A stretch of DNA of 64,000 nucleotides from contig JANXYM010000043.1 in assembly GCA_025350045.1 (NCBI GenBank), positions 1-64,000 of the forward strand, given 5' to 3'. How positions within the stretch are numbered: position 1 is the stretch's first letter; each line of letters opens with the position of its first letter. The notes under the pieces are model-generated. The model was given only the letters and a program-made list of their open reading frames with translations. It did not search any database and was not told where the DNA came from. The translations under genes were made by a program, and so were the position numbers. Shown here in pieces: positions 24,965-33,832 of the stretch. Origin of the DNA: Methanomicrobiales archaeon. Lineage in GTDB: Archaea; Halobacteriota; Methanomicrobia; Methanomicrobiales; Methanospirillaceae.

Positions 24965-25208
24965 TGTTGAAATTCTCCATTCCATCATTCACCAATATCT
25001 GTGGCAATTAGGAGAGGGACCCCCACTCTCCCCCAGATGGGGAGGCAGCCCAAGGGGAGCACCCTCTTGACCCCCGCTTTTGTGGGGTTTTTTCCATCAA
25101 TATTTTTGGGGTCATCGTAATATTGGGGGATCCATGAGCAGCGGGGCTAAAAGCACGATTGCGGGAGTCCCCTAAAGGGGTTGTTTATTTCACTTTAGGA
25201 TTTCAACA
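24965..25208. repeat. 12-bp imperfect inverted repeat resembling insertion-sequence ends
   Basis: TGTTGAAATTCT at 24965-24976 is complementary to AGGATTTCAACA at 25197-25208 in 11 of 12 positions, about 220 nt apart. The right arm in its wider context reads GGCTCTGTTGAAATCC on the minus strand, which looks like an IS terminal repeat; that resemblance is from memory. No transposase lies between the arms, so this would be a MITE or a remnant. Confidence 0.4.
25070..25093 (+). terminator. Stem-loop followed by T tract
   Basis: ACCCC (25070-25074) pairs with GGGGT (25084-25088), followed at once by TTTTT. It could end transcripts from the unknown gene at 24409-24939 or from a non-coding RNA. Confidence 0.4.
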
Positions 25209-25401
25209 GAGCCGGTTTTTTGATTCTTCCCACCCCTTCGGGGTCACCCGGCTGCCTCATCGGGGCCTCGCTGGAAAGATCGGTTTAAAGAGGGACGCTG
25301 TCATCAAACCGCCGCGGGGCGCCCTTTGAGGGAGGCGGCGTTCATCCTAATTTATTCAATCAAAAAAGAACCTGAGGGAAATTTCCCTTATTAATTCCGG
25401 A

Positions 25402-26295
25402 TCACATCCATGTCATCGCGGCCCATCCAACCAGGAACCCCAGGATCGTCCCGCCATTCAATGGCGGGAGTCCTGCCTGGGGTTTTCCTGACATGACAAA
25501 ATGCAGCAGGACAAGGAGACCGGCCAGCGATCCGATGATCGCACCGAGGGCAGGAAGGTTGATGATCCCACCAAATTTCACCCCCTTCAAAAAGACATTG
25601 GCCGAGACTACCAGTATGGACGGCATGATAAGGTCGCCCATGCCGATGATGAACGCAGCCCGCTCTCCCCCATCGCCCAGTTTCCCGATGCCATCCTTGA
25701 TGAATGAATAGTCCCGTCGCTTGGGAATAACAAAGAGGATTGGCGTCTTGAGATCGATGACTCCTTCGGCAAGGGTGATCATGTGTTTGGTCTTGTAGAC
25801 CGAGATCGCATCGTATACCGCCAGCAGGAGGAGCAGAATGACAACCGGCAGGACATCTAAGGAGACACCAAAGATCGAGGCAACCCCGGCACCTATCAGG
25901 ATACCGAGCGCATCGATCACGTACCATTCCGGGAATTTATAGAGGAGCGCAGTGGCAAGTATCGAAAGAATGAGCACCACGATGTTTGCAATATCTGAAA
26001 CACCCATTGCCACGTAGACAAGAGCGGCAAAGATATATGCAAACGTAAAAAAGAGCGAGAGCCCGATGACGGCTGCGATCACTTTTTTCATATCATATTT
26101 GATCAGGATGAGTAAAAAACCGGTAAAGACCAGCAGGATCAGGATAAAGATGACCGGGTTTTCCAGCGAGGTGGGATCTTCAAATGCAACGATGCCGGAA
26201 GCCTGGACGGGCAGGGAAAGCAGGAGTGCGCCTATCTCCACTGCGAGGAGCAGGAGGGGCATTGCAAGAAGGGGAATGAGATTTTTTGTATCCAT
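25402..26295 (-). CDS. Presenilin/signal-peptide-peptidase-type intramembrane aspartyl protease
   Basis: A protein of 297 residues with nine hydrophobic helices. The two catalytic aspartates are present: Asp162 in AVYDAIS (the YD motif) and Asp221 in GMGD (the GxGD motif). The PAL-equivalent motif follows in helix 9, in GLPPLNGG. It therefore has all the features of archaeal presenilin homologues (A22 family), which cleave transmembrane helices inside the membrane. The physiological substrates in archaea are unknown. The start follows GGAG at 7 nt. It is divergent from fen. Confidence 0.92.
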   Translation of the reverse strand: MDTKNLIPLLAMPLLLLAVEIGALLLSLPVQASGIVAFEDPTSLENPVIFILILLVFTGFLLILIKYDMKKVIAAVIGLSLFFTFAYIFAALVYVAMGVSDIANIVVLILSILATALLYKFPEWYVIDALGILIGAGVASIFGVSLDVLPVVILLLLLAVYDAISVYKTKHMITLAEGVIDLKTPILFVIPKRRDYSFIKDGIGKLGDGGERAAFIIGMGDLIMPSILVVSANVFLKGVKFGGIINLPALGAIIGSLAGLLVLLHFVMSGKPQAGLPPLNGGTILGFLVGWAAMTWM

Positions 26296-26521
26296 GCGGG
26301 TGCTCCGTAAACTTAAAAGCTAGTAATTATTATGCTCTCATCACCTAAAAGCATCGATATTCGTAATTTCCCTATCGCCATGCAGCTCACGGGAGTTGTG
26401 GTCATCTCCACCCTTATTCTGATACACCGGTTCTGGCATAACGGTTCCAAAAGCCGTTGCCGCATGCCGAATAGACTAAACGTGCGCACAAATAACGTAT
26501 GTACCAGCAGGTGAACTGACA

Positions 26522-27523
26522 ATGGGTGTTGCACTTCGGGATATCCTGGCAGAGTATAAGACACCGGTCACACTGGAGACCATCCCCGGTATCGCGGCTA
26601 TTGATGCGAACAACACCCTCTACCAGTTCTTAACCATCATCCGGCAGCCGGATGGCACCCCCCTGATGGACGGGCGCGGGCGGGTCACCTCCCACCTCTC
26701 CGGCATCCTGTTCCGGATAGCGAATTTCATGGACAAGGGGATCAAGCCGGTCTTTGTCTTTGATGGAAAACCCGGCGAGCTCAAACAGGCGACTGTCGAG
26801 CAGCGCCGGAAGATCCGCGACACAGCCGGGGAACGCTGGAAAGAAGCGATCGAGCGCGGGGATGAGGCAGAGGCATACAGGCAGGCCAGATCCGCAACCC
26901 GGGTGGACACAGCCATTATCGCCTCTTCAAAAGAGCTGCTCGGGCTTCTGGGCATCCCGTTCGTTCAGGCACCCGGGGAAGGAGAAGCACAGGCATCCTA
27001 CATGGTGGCAAAGGGAGATGCCCGGTACGTGGTGTCACAGGATTATGATACACTGCTCTTTGGTGCCCCCACCCTTGTCCGCAATCTTACGGTAAGCGGC
27101 AAGCGGAAGATCAGGGGCCGGCAGATCACCGTCAGCCCGGAACGGATTATTCTTTCTGAAGTGCTGGCCGGACTTCACCTCACCCGGGAACAGCTGATTG
27201 AGATCAGCATCCTGATCGGGACCGATTTCAACCCGGGCGTTGATGGCGTTGGCGCAAAGACTGGTCTTAAGATCGTGCAGAAAGGAGAGTTTGTGCAGAA
27301 ACTCAGAGAGAAGCAGCCGGGCTTCGATCCAGCCCCGGTGATGGACCTCTTCCTGCACCCCCCGGTGACAGACGATTATACCCTGGTATGGGGGCACCCC
27401 GACACGGCGGGGATAAAAAAGATGCTCTGCGACGGATACGAGTTCTCGGAAGAGCGGATCGACAAGGCACTCGAGAATTTCACCGTCAAGGCCGGGCAGA
27501 AGACACTGGAGAACTGGTTTTAG
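26522..27523 (+). CDS. fen: Flap endonuclease 1
   Basis: A structure-specific nuclease of 333 residues that removes 5' flaps during Okazaki-fragment maturation and repair. The N-region ([13 protein letters not shown]) and I-region ([23 protein letters not shown]) carry the metal-binding acidic residues. The helix-hairpin-helix part includes [18 protein letters not shown]. The C-terminus ends in a PCNA-binding PIP-type motif, QKTLENWF. The start has GGTGA 7 nt upstream. Confidence 0.95.
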   Translation: MGVALRDILAEYKTPVTLETIPGIAAIDANNTLYQFLTIIRQPDGTPLMDGRGRVTSHLSGILFRIANFMDKGIKPVFVFDGKPGELKQATVEQRRKIRDTAGERWKEAIERGDEAEAYRQARSATRVDTAIIASSKELLGLLGIPFVQAPGEGEAQASYMVAKGDARYVVSQDYDTLLFGAPTLVRNLTVSGKRKIRGRQITVSPERIILSEVLAGLHLTREQLIEISILIGTDFNPGVDGVGAKTGLKIVQKGEFVQKLREKQPGFDPAPVMDLFLHPPVTDDYTLVWGHPDTAGIKKMLCDGYEFSEERIDKALENFTVKAGQKTLENWF

Positions 27524-27605
27524 GAGCGGATCGTACCGATGCGTACGAGACCGTACAATCTCCTGATTCATCTGGCATGTACCCGATAAATGAATCCGGC
27601 GGGGA

Positions 27606-27646
27606 GGGTTGGGGAACCCGGCCATAAGAATTTTTTTAGTTTTTTT
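27606..27646 (+). terminator. Probable terminator between fen and the convergent kinase gene
   Basis: A short hairpin, GGGTT/AACCC (27606-27619), is followed by two T runs at 27631-27637 and 27641-27646. It sits in the 129-nt gap between the converging ends, at the border of the signalling island. Confidence 0.45.
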
Positions 27647-27652
27647 GACCTT

Positions 27653-29698
27653 TCAAAACTTTTCCGGGAAGATGATTGTGAACCGGGCCCCTTGGTCACT
27701 ATGGGTTTTCATCTCTCCTCCGAGCTGGTGGACCAGTACCCGTACAAGCTGCATTCCGAGACTTGCAGCACTGCGGGCTTCAAAATTATCAGGGAGCCCG
27801 ACACCATCATCCTGCGTAATTAACGAAAACGTATGGTCTTCCTGGTGATGCAGTATCAGCGAGATCTTCCCTTCCGGACGACCGACGAAGGCATATTTCA
27901 GCGAGTTGGTCACCAGTTCATTGATGATGAGCCCGCAGGGGATTGCCATATCGAGCGTGATATTGACATCATCGACTTCCACGCTGAGATCGACGAGAGT
28001 GGAGAGGGAGTACGAGTTCATGATATCGGCAATGAGGCTTTTGATATATTCTGCGGCATTGATGGCACCCAGGCTCTTTGACTGGTACAGTTTCTCGTGC
28101 ACCAGTGCCATGGTCCTCACGCGCCGCTGGCATTCATTGAGTTTTTCGACAGCCAGAGGATCTTCAATATAGTTGGACTGCAGTTCTAAAAAGCCGGAGA
28201 TCACCTGCATGTTGTTCTTCACCCGGTGGTGCACTTCTTTGATGATCACCTCTTTCTCCCGGAGGGAGGTCTCCAGCCGCTCCTCGTACCGCTTTCGTTG
28301 GGTGATATCAAGATGGATCCCAACCCACGAGGTAATGTTTCCTGCACTGTCCGTATGGGGTGCACCCCGGCTGAGCACAATGAAGACTTTTCCCTTCATA
28401 TCCATGATCCGGTACTCGTAATCCCAGAATGAGCCGGTCTGGATACACTGGCGCCAGTCAGCAATGGTCCGGTCGTAATCCTCTCTTGGCAGCAGGTGCA
28501 TCCATCCCTGTTTCCTGCATTCCTCCATCGAAGTGCCCAGGACCGACAGGAAGGATTCGGACAGATAGGAAAATTTTCCCTTCGCATCACAGGCCCAGAC
28601 ACCAAAGGGAACCAGGTCACCGATCATCCGGTACCGTGTCTCGCTGTCGACGAGCGCTGCTTCCACACGTCTCCGCTCGGTGATGTCCCGGATGGTACTG
28701 AGGACAGCAGATCTGCTGTTGTATTCAATAATCTTACAACTGATCTCAACAGGAAGCAACGTGCCGTCCCGGGTCGTGAGATGGGATTCGAAAAGATACT
28801 GGCCCCTCGACTGGAACTCGGTGTTCTGGTCAGTGGACAATCCACCGCTGGGGAAAAGACCCAGATCCTGTAACCGGAGATCCTGAAGAACTTTAACGGG
28901 ATATCCCGACTGCCGGGACGCAATCTCGTTGGCATTGAGGATTTTCCCGGTTGTTTCATGAATGATTATCGCATCCGTTGCGCTGTCGAAGAGCAGGTGA
29001 TAGCGCAATTCGGACTCGATGAGGTTGTCCTTGATCTCTTTTTTATCAGTTATGTCAATTGCAGAACAGACAATACGCTCCGAACCTGCCATAGATGCCG
29101 TCAGGACGGCCCAGCACGTACTTCCGTCTTTTTTCTTTAATGCAAGTTCTATGGTGTCGATCTTTTTTTCTGCAGATATTTTTTTTAAGATCTCCTCGAG
29201 CTCTCGTTCATCCTGCCATAAGGAAGCAATGTCCCGCCCTTCCATCTCTTTGGGGGTGTATCCGAGCATCGCGGCGGTCTGGATGTTGGACTGGACCAGC
29301 TGCTTTGTGTTCACGTCAAAAGTAAAGATACCGGCAAGGGAGTTGTCAAACATCTCCCGGAATTTCGTCTCCTCCTGGCTGGACTGGGCAAGGGAAGATA
29401 TGACAACCCCGATGGTGACAAAGACGTAAAACCAAGCGATACTGGATGCAAAGGACTTGATCTCAAAAGGCATGAAGAAGATAACAAGACCGAGATAGAT
29501 CCATCCGAGGATAATAGTGAAATAAATGGCATACCGCGGCTGGGTCCGGGCAAGCAGGATGATGGGAAGAATATACAGGTAGGGGAAGATATCCAGGATA
29601 CCGCTCTTTAAGGAGAAAACGATCGCTAGGATGATCTCTAAGGTAAACACTACAATAATATACAGCCAGAAGAGTTTCCACCAGGAGATATCTTTCAT
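27653..29698 (-). CDS. Membrane sensor histidine kinase, 3 PAS, HisKA_2 type
   Basis: A kinase of 681 residues. About four transmembrane helices (8-105) have short loops, so there is no large external domain. Three PAS domains follow at about 110-225, 228-350 and 352-475. The dimerisation domain has the HisKA_2 phospho-site EVHHRVKNNMQVI. The ATPase domain has N box INELVTNSLKYAF, G1 DDGVGLP and SLGMQL. It would autophosphorylate on His and pass phosphate to a receiver. It reads towards fen, across a short intergenic terminator, and is divergent from the REC-PAS gene at 30053. Confidence 0.9.
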   Translation of the reverse strand: MKDISWWKLFWLYIIVVFTLEIILAIVFSLKSGILDIFPYLYILPIILLARTQPRYAIYFTIILGWIYLGLVIFFMPFEIKSFASSIAWFYVFVTIGVVISSLAQSSQEETKFREMFDNSLAGIFTFDVNTKQLVQSNIQTAAMLGYTPKEMEGRDIASLWQDERELEEILKKISAEKKIDTIELALKKKDGSTCWAVLTASMAGSERIVCSAIDITDKKEIKDNLIESELRYHLLFDSATDAIIIHETTGKILNANEIASRQSGYPVKVLQDLRLQDLGLFPSGGLSTDQNTEFQSRGQYLFESHLTTRDGTLLPVEISCKIIEYNSRSAVLSTIRDITERRRVEAALVDSETRYRMIGDLVPFGVWACDAKGKFSYLSESFLSVLGTSMEECRKQGWMHLLPREDYDRTIADWRQCIQTGSFWDYEYRIMDMKGKVFIVLSRGAPHTDSAGNITSWVGIHLDITQRKRYEERLETSLREKEVIIKEVHHRVKNNMQVISGFLELQSNYIEDPLAVEKLNECQRRVRTMALVHEKLYQSKSLGAINAAEYIKSLIADIMNSYSLSTLVDLSVEVDDVNITLDMAIPCGLIINELVTNSLKYAFVGRPEGKISLILHHQEDHTFSLITQDDGVGLPDNFEARSAASLGMQLVRVLVHQLGGEMKTHSDQGARFTIIFPEKF

Positions 29699-29796
29699 GA
29701 CACCACATTTGCCTGAGGCTGACGGGGGTTCTTTGATTTTTTTAGGCTATGAAATCCAGAACAGCCCTGTGCTCTCATCTGATACTTACCGGTGAG

Positions 29797-29808
29797 ATTA
29801 TATAAAAG
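29797..29808 (+). promoter_or_regulatory. TATA-like box
   Basis: ATTATATAAAAG matches the archaeal TATA consensus well. It would start a transcript near 29833, about 30 nt ahead of the small frame at 29865 and about 220 nt ahead of the REC-PAS gene. Confidence 0.45.
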
Positions 29809-29864
29809 ATGCCCTATTTTGGGAGATGCAGGAGATTTTTTACGGGTACCTCCAGTGAAAGGGC

Positions 29865-29978
29865 ATGCATAGCCAGTTACAAAGCTCGCCAGGGAGCATG
29901 CTCAGGTTCCGGCAGGTATTCATGGAAGAGCACGGTGTGGGACGTATCATTTGCACCGGGCTGCCGATAATAAAATGA
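29865..29978 (+). CDS. Possible small protein of 37 residues
   Basis: An ATG-started frame encodes MHSQLQSSPGSMLRFRQVF and continues to a TGA at 29978. It lies downstream of the strong TATA-like box at 29797. No good ribosome-binding site is seen (GAAAGGGC only), and I recognise no family. It may be a chance frame in a long leader. Confidence 0.25.
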   Translation: MHSQLQSSPGSMLRFRQVFMEEHGVGRIICTGLPIIK

Positions 29979-30052
29979 GCATATTATTAATATGCCGCGT
30001 ATCATTACAAGAATTAAGATAATACCAGGAATAACGGTGCGGTGTTCTACAG

Positions 30053-30799
30053 ATGCAGGAAAAATCGATACTTATCGTTGAAGATGAAGGCGTTGTGGCC
30101 CTTTCCATCCAGGGGGCACTGACAAAAATGGGTTACAGGGTTGTCGGGATTGCAGTCACCGGCAATGAGGCTATCGCTCTTGCAATGGAGCACAAGCCCG
30201 ATGTCATCTTAATGGATATTCATATCAAGGGAGATATTGACGGTATCCAGACAACGGAAAGACTCAACCAGATCACCGATATCCCGGTAATTTTTCTGAC
30301 AGCATACGCAGATGATGAAACCGTCAAACGAGCTATCAAGACCCACTCCAGCAGCTACCTGGTCAAACCCTACAATCCAAGGGAACTCTACTCCAACATC
30401 GAGTTTGCCATCTACAAGCGCCGCATGAAGAACCGTCACGGTTCGAACCGGGAGAACCTTGAACTGTTCCTGACAAAATCTGCAGATGCGGGACTGATCA
30501 TCGATATGCAGAACTGCATAGTGTTTGCCAATTCCGCTGCAGAAACACTGCTGGGATGGACGAAAGAAGAGATGCAGGGGAAGGGATTTTTTGCACTGGT
30601 AAACCCCACTGCATCAACCGCTGATGGCCCGGTGGAGGAGAGGATCAAGGATCTCCTGAGCCTCGATGCCATTCATTACTTTCCCCCGGTTGCACGGGTG
30701 TCTACCAAGAGCGACCGGATAAAAACCGTGAGCGTGAAGACCGGGATTATCCGTGAGGACTCCGGGGATAACCGGCATATGCTGATCCTCTTCCAATAA
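30053..30799 (+). CDS. Response regulator: REC plus PAS-like domain
   Basis: A protein of 248 residues. The receiver (about 1-120) has acidic pair EDE, phospho-acceptor Asp in ILMDIHIKG, switch Thr in FLTAYAD and Lys in LVKPYN. The C-terminal part (about 135-248) is a PAS-like domain (AGLIIDMQNCIVFANSAAETLLGW). No DNA-binding or enzymatic output is present, so the PAS domain probably acts by protein contact. The MDIHxxGxxDGI pattern matches the receivers elsewhere in the island. It is one of the few plus-strand genes here. Confidence 0.87.
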   Translation: MQEKSILIVEDEGVVALSIQGALTKMGYRVVGIAVTGNEAIALAMEHKPDVILMDIHIKGDIDGIQTTERLNQITDIPVIFLTAYADDETVKRAIKTHSSSYLVKPYNPRELYSNIEFAIYKRRMKNRHGSNRENLELFLTKSADAGLIIDMQNCIVFANSAAETLLGWTKEEMQGKGFFALVNPTASTADGPVEERIKDLLSLDAIHYFPPVARVSTKSDRIKTVSVKTGIIREDSGDNRHMLILFQ

Positions 30800-30812
30800 C
30801 CCGTACTCGTCC

Positions 30813-30842
30813 GGCAGGGTATACCCTGCCTGCTTTTTTTTA
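30813..30842. terminator. Palindromic terminator between convergent REC genes
   Basis: GGCAGGG (30813-30819) pairs perfectly with CCCTGCC (30824-30830) around a TATA loop, followed on the plus strand by a run of eight or nine T. It lies in the 49-nt gap between two converging stop codons and looks like an intrinsic terminator for the plus-strand gene. Confidence 0.65.
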
Positions 30843-30848
30843 TCGTGC

Positions 30849-32042
30849 TCACTCAATCTCATACCCTACGAACTGGAACTCCCTGACTTCCCCGTTGTTG
30901 TCAAAAAACGCCCGGGTGTTCCAGTGCAGGTTTCGCACGGTTCCATCGTTAAGAATCACCCGGTAGGTGATCGGGGCTGCCGGGTCTTCCTGGGATAAGC
31001 CAGCGAGATGCCGGATAAGCCGTTTTGCATCATCGGGATGGACTGGCGGGGCGAAAAGGTACCCGATGGTATCTTTTTCTTTCCTGTTAAAGTAGCAGAG
31101 GAATGCGTTGTTTGCAAACACGCAGGTCCTGTCCGGGCTGCTGCGGTACACGAGTTCTGTTAAGTCCTCAACAATTGCCCGGAACCGCTGCTCACTCTCC
31201 CGCAGGGCTTCCTCTGCATGGATGCGGTCGGTGATGTCAATCATCACACCGATGAACCCGGCAATACATCCTTCAGTGTCGTTGAACGTGGCTTTCTTGA
31301 ATATGACATCCCGCGGGCTGTGATCGGCATGGGGAAATTTTGCCTGGTATACCTGGATACCCCGCCGGCTCATCAGCTGGGAATCTTTCTCACCGGACAG
31401 GATCGCCATATCGGATGAGAAGAGGGATGCATCGGTCTTCCTGACCATTTCGCGTTTTGAGATGCCGGTATAAGCCTCAAAGGCATTGTTGCAGCCAAGG
31501 TATTCCCCCTTTAAATCCTTGTAATATACCGGTGCGGGGATGGTATCGATCATCTGCTGGAGGAATTCCAGCTGCTGCCGCAGGGAGGCGGTGCGGGCGG
31601 CGACCCGCTCTTCGAGCTCTTCATTCAGTTTCCGTAACCGGTCTTCACTGCTTTTCAGTTTCTTATCCATCGCGTATTTGTAACGGGCCATCTCGATGAC
31701 GGACTGGAGTTCCCGTTCGTCATAGGGTTTGACAAGATACCCGTACGGTTCGGTAAGTTTTGCCCGGTCGAGCAGCGCCTTATCGGCGTAAGCCGTGAGA
31801 TAGATGATGGGAATATCACTTGTCTTGTGAATTTCTTCTGCAGTCCTGACACCGTCCATCTTTCCGGCCAGGTGGATATCCATGAGCACGAGGTCAGGTT
31901 TGATCTCGGCAATGATCTGGATAGCGGTTTCCCCGTATTTTGCGGTTCCGGCAACGCCGTAGCCAAGACTTTTTAAGGTCTCGGCAATATCACTTGAAAC
32001 GATCACTTCATCTTCAACAATAAAAACCCGAAATTCTGTCAT
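30849..32042 (-). CDS. Response regulator: REC plus two PAS domains
   Basis: A protein of 397 residues. The receiver (about 1-122) has phospho-acceptor Asp in LVLMDIHLAG, FIVEDEVIVS and LVKPYDEREL. A charged coiled coil (about 130-155) leads to two PAS domains (about 157-275 and 280-397). The second ends exactly at the C-terminus with REFQFVGYEIE, so there is no kinase or DNA-binding output. A GGGAG site lies 6 nt before the ATG. The receiver is nearly the same as those at 33833-34936 and 35069-36010, indicating local duplication. Confidence 0.9.
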   Translation of the reverse strand: MTEFRVFIVEDEVIVSSDIAETLKSLGYGVAGTAKYGETAIQIIAEIKPDLVLMDIHLAGKMDGVRTAEEIHKTSDIPIIYLTAYADKALLDRAKLTEPYGYLVKPYDERELQSVIEMARYKYAMDKKLKSSEDRLRKLNEELEERVAARTASLRQQLEFLQQMIDTIPAPVYYKDLKGEYLGCNNAFEAYTGISKREMVRKTDASLFSSDMAILSGEKDSQLMSRRGIQVYQAKFPHADHSPRDVIFKKATFNDTEGCIAGFIGVMIDITDRIHAEEALRESEQRFRAIVEDLTELVYRSSPDRTCVFANNAFLCYFNRKEKDTIGYLFAPPVHPDDAKRLIRHLAGLSQEDPAAPITYRVILNDGTVRNLHWNTRAFFDNNGEVREFQFVGYEIE

Positions 32043-32245
32043 AATATACTCCCGCTCCCGACCGGGTAATGATGGGATATCTCTGGTTCAACACACCAAA
32101 AGCCTCCACAGAACAGACAGGCCGATCGTCTCTTCCGAGAGCATGCACTGCGAAAAGCACAACCCCGTCTCTTGGGGTGTGCCAGTCCCCTTATGACGCA
32201 TCTCCCATCCATTCCTGTATTGCACAGCTCTCAAACGTACTCACC

Positions 32246-32797
32246 TCATCCGGTATCGATAACCGTATCCACAAACGTTGTCAGCTGGCTGATAAGCATG
32301 GGGTCAAGCCCTTTTTCCACAGCCAGAAACACACCGGACAGGTCCATGAGCCGGAGTTTGTTGGTGACGAAATGGATGAACTTGGAGATATTCTGGGACG
32401 AGAGATAGATGAGCATGGTGCTGACAGAATCGTACAGTATGCAGACCTTCTTGCCGGAATTTTCTTTGAGCACTTCTGTGACTGCGATTCCCAGATCCGT
32501 CAAATTTGCCGGGTTATTGACAAAGCGCACAACGCCAGGGACATTCTCTGCACTGCCAATGGAGTTCCGTGTCACTGCATCGATAAACGAGACGGTTTTT
32601 AAGTCAACCCCATTCTCTGCATAGAGTTTCGAGAGGATATTATACGGGAAATTTAATGTCACAATGATGGTATGATACCCGTTCTCTGAGATCTCCTTGA
32701 TCAGTTCGATATTGCGCTGCCGGATATTTGCAGGACTTGCAAGGATCAGGAAGATCTGTTTTTTATCAAGGTCTTCCGGACGGACTATTGGAGGCAA
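32246..32797 (-). CDS. RecA/KaiC-like protein lacking the P-loop
   Basis: A protein of 183 residues with a TTG start directly after the TGA of the upstream gene (TGATTG). It has RecA/KaiC-like alternating strands: KKQIFLILASPANIRQRN occupies the place of Walker A but has no GxxxxGK[ST], and KKVCILYDSVSTMLIYL resembles the Walker B strand of KaiC. It therefore probably does not hydrolyse ATP. Similar degenerate KaiC-like proteins occur beside archaeal sensor proteins. Zero spacing to the PAS protein suggests a joint function. The fold assignment is by pattern only. Confidence 0.6.
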   Translation of the reverse strand: MPPIVRPEDLDKKQIFLILASPANIRQRNIELIKEISENGYHTIIVTLNFPYNILSKLYAENGVDLKTVSFIDAVTRNSIGSAENVPGVVRFVNNPANLTDLGIAVTEVLKENSGKKVCILYDSVSTMLIYLSSQNISKFIHFVTNKLRLMDLSGVFLAVEKGLDPMLISQLTTFVDTVIDTG

Positions 32798-33811
32798 TCA
32801 CTCACCTTCAAGGAATTTCCGGTAGGCTTGAGGAATTGCCTGGTTTCTCTCTAATATCGCTTTTTGGAATTCCTGCACATTTGCTGCAACCTGGGTAGCG
32901 TTACGGACCTGCCCGTCCAGCAGCATGGCGGTCTCTTCCGGAGTTATCTTTCCCGCCCGGGTGAGTTCTGCCACATCCAGGAGATTGTCACGGATGATCT
33001 CGACTGGTTGTTTGATACGCATCGCCATCTCGGTCATGTACGCAACGAGCGCCTCTTCAGCCTTGCGCTGTTCGGTGATATCAATGCCAATGGAGATCAC
33101 GTGCTCTCCGCCTCCGAACGCGATCTGGCGGGTGTTCCAGGAGATGATCTTCTTTTCGCCGCTTTTTGTTGTGACATGGGTCTCGAGATTCGCAAAGTGC
33201 CGCCGGGCTGTCATTACCTCTCTTATCTGCCGTGTTACCGTATTCCGGTAATCTTTTTCCGGGTAGAGCTGTTTCCAGATCTCACGCCTGCCGATTGCTT
33301 CAGCACGGGCATAACCCGTAATCTCCTCTGCTGCAGCGTTCCACATCACTACCCTGCCATGCTGGTCAAGGACCGTGATCAGGACATTGGCATTGTCAAT
33401 AATACACTCCCGGAAGGAATCGAGTTCCCGGAGGGGGGTGATATCCTGACCAACGGTTATTACCCGCTTCATCCCGTCATGATCGATCTCTTTCGTATTC
33501 CACAGGATAGTACGGGTTGTGCCGGAACGGGTATGGATCAGGGTCTCGAAATTTTCAAAATAATCCCTTGCAGCAAGAATTTTTTCAATTCTTTTCGTGA
33601 CGTTGTCACGGTAGGTTTTCTCCGGGTACAGGTGTCGCCAGATGGTGGCGGTACCGATCACTTCCTGTTTGGAATAGCCGGTAATCGTCTCAGCGGCACG
33701 GTTCCATGCAAGGATCTTTCCTCCCTTGTCAAGAACTGCGATGATGACAAGGGCATTTTCCAGTATTCCTGCTTCAATGCATCCAGGATGTTCAGGTTTC
33801 TTCTCAGTCAT
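32798..33811 (-). CDS. Two-PAS protein with a histidine-kinase-like tail but no ATPase domain
   Basis: A protein of 337 residues. Two closely related PAS domains lie at about 10-130 and 135-255; both contain WK/RxLYPEKxYRxxVT and a WNT motif. The remaining 80 residues form helices. TEMAMRIKQPVEIIRDNLLD lines up with a HisKA H-box (compare SHDLKSP) but the phospho-His position is not conserved, and no HATPase domain follows. It may be a dimerising sensor or a decoy partner of real kinases. It lies 21 nt after the REC-PAS gene upstream and touches the RecA-like gene. Confidence 0.8.
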   Translation of the reverse strand: MTEKKPEHPGCIEAGILENALVIIAVLDKGGKILAWNRAAETITGYSKQEVIGTATIWRHLYPEKTYRDNVTKRIEKILAARDYFENFETLIHTRSGTTRTILWNTKEIDHDGMKRVITVGQDITPLRELDSFRECIIDNANVLITVLDQHGRVVMWNAAAEEITGYARAEAIGRREIWKQLYPEKDYRNTVTRQIREVMTARRHFANLETHVTTKSGEKKIISWNTRQIAFGGGEHVISIGIDITEQRKAEEALVAYMTEMAMRIKQPVEIIRDNLLDVAELTRAGKITPEETAMLLDGQVRNATQVAANVQEFQKAILERNQAIPQAYRKFLEGE

Positions 33812-33832
33812 AATTCCTCGAAATAATGATGT

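Larger units (their letters stand above)
24940..25401. ncRNA. Hairpin-rich intergenic region, candidate structured RNA or mobile-element remnant
   Basis: This gap of 462 nt has no plausible gene but many self-complementary blocks. Examples are CTCCCC/GGGGAG near 25028-25044, CAATATT/AATATTG near 25097-25124, GCCGG (25211-25215)/CCGGC (25248-25252) enclosing ACCCC/GGGGT, CGGTTT (25281-25286)/AAACCG (25306-25311), and CCGCC (25309-25313)/GGCGG (25334-25338). The density of G+C hairpins in an otherwise non-coding patch suggests a structured transcript. Strand and boundaries cannot be set by eye. A degraded insertion sequence is an equally serious explanation. Confidence 0.35.
29699..30052. other. 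354-nt gap between divergent signalling genes
   Basis: It contains a strong TATA-like block on the plus strand (29797-29808), an open frame of 37 codons (29865-29978) and an AT-rich palindromic stretch, ATATTATTAATAT, near 29981-29993 that could be part of the promoter of the gene at 30053. No larger gene is visible. Confidence 0.5.

Noticed and set aside
32864..33826. Long plus-strand frame of 320 codons
   Set aside because: It is antisense to the two-PAS protein, which has clear PAS motifs; the plus-strand reading shows no domain.
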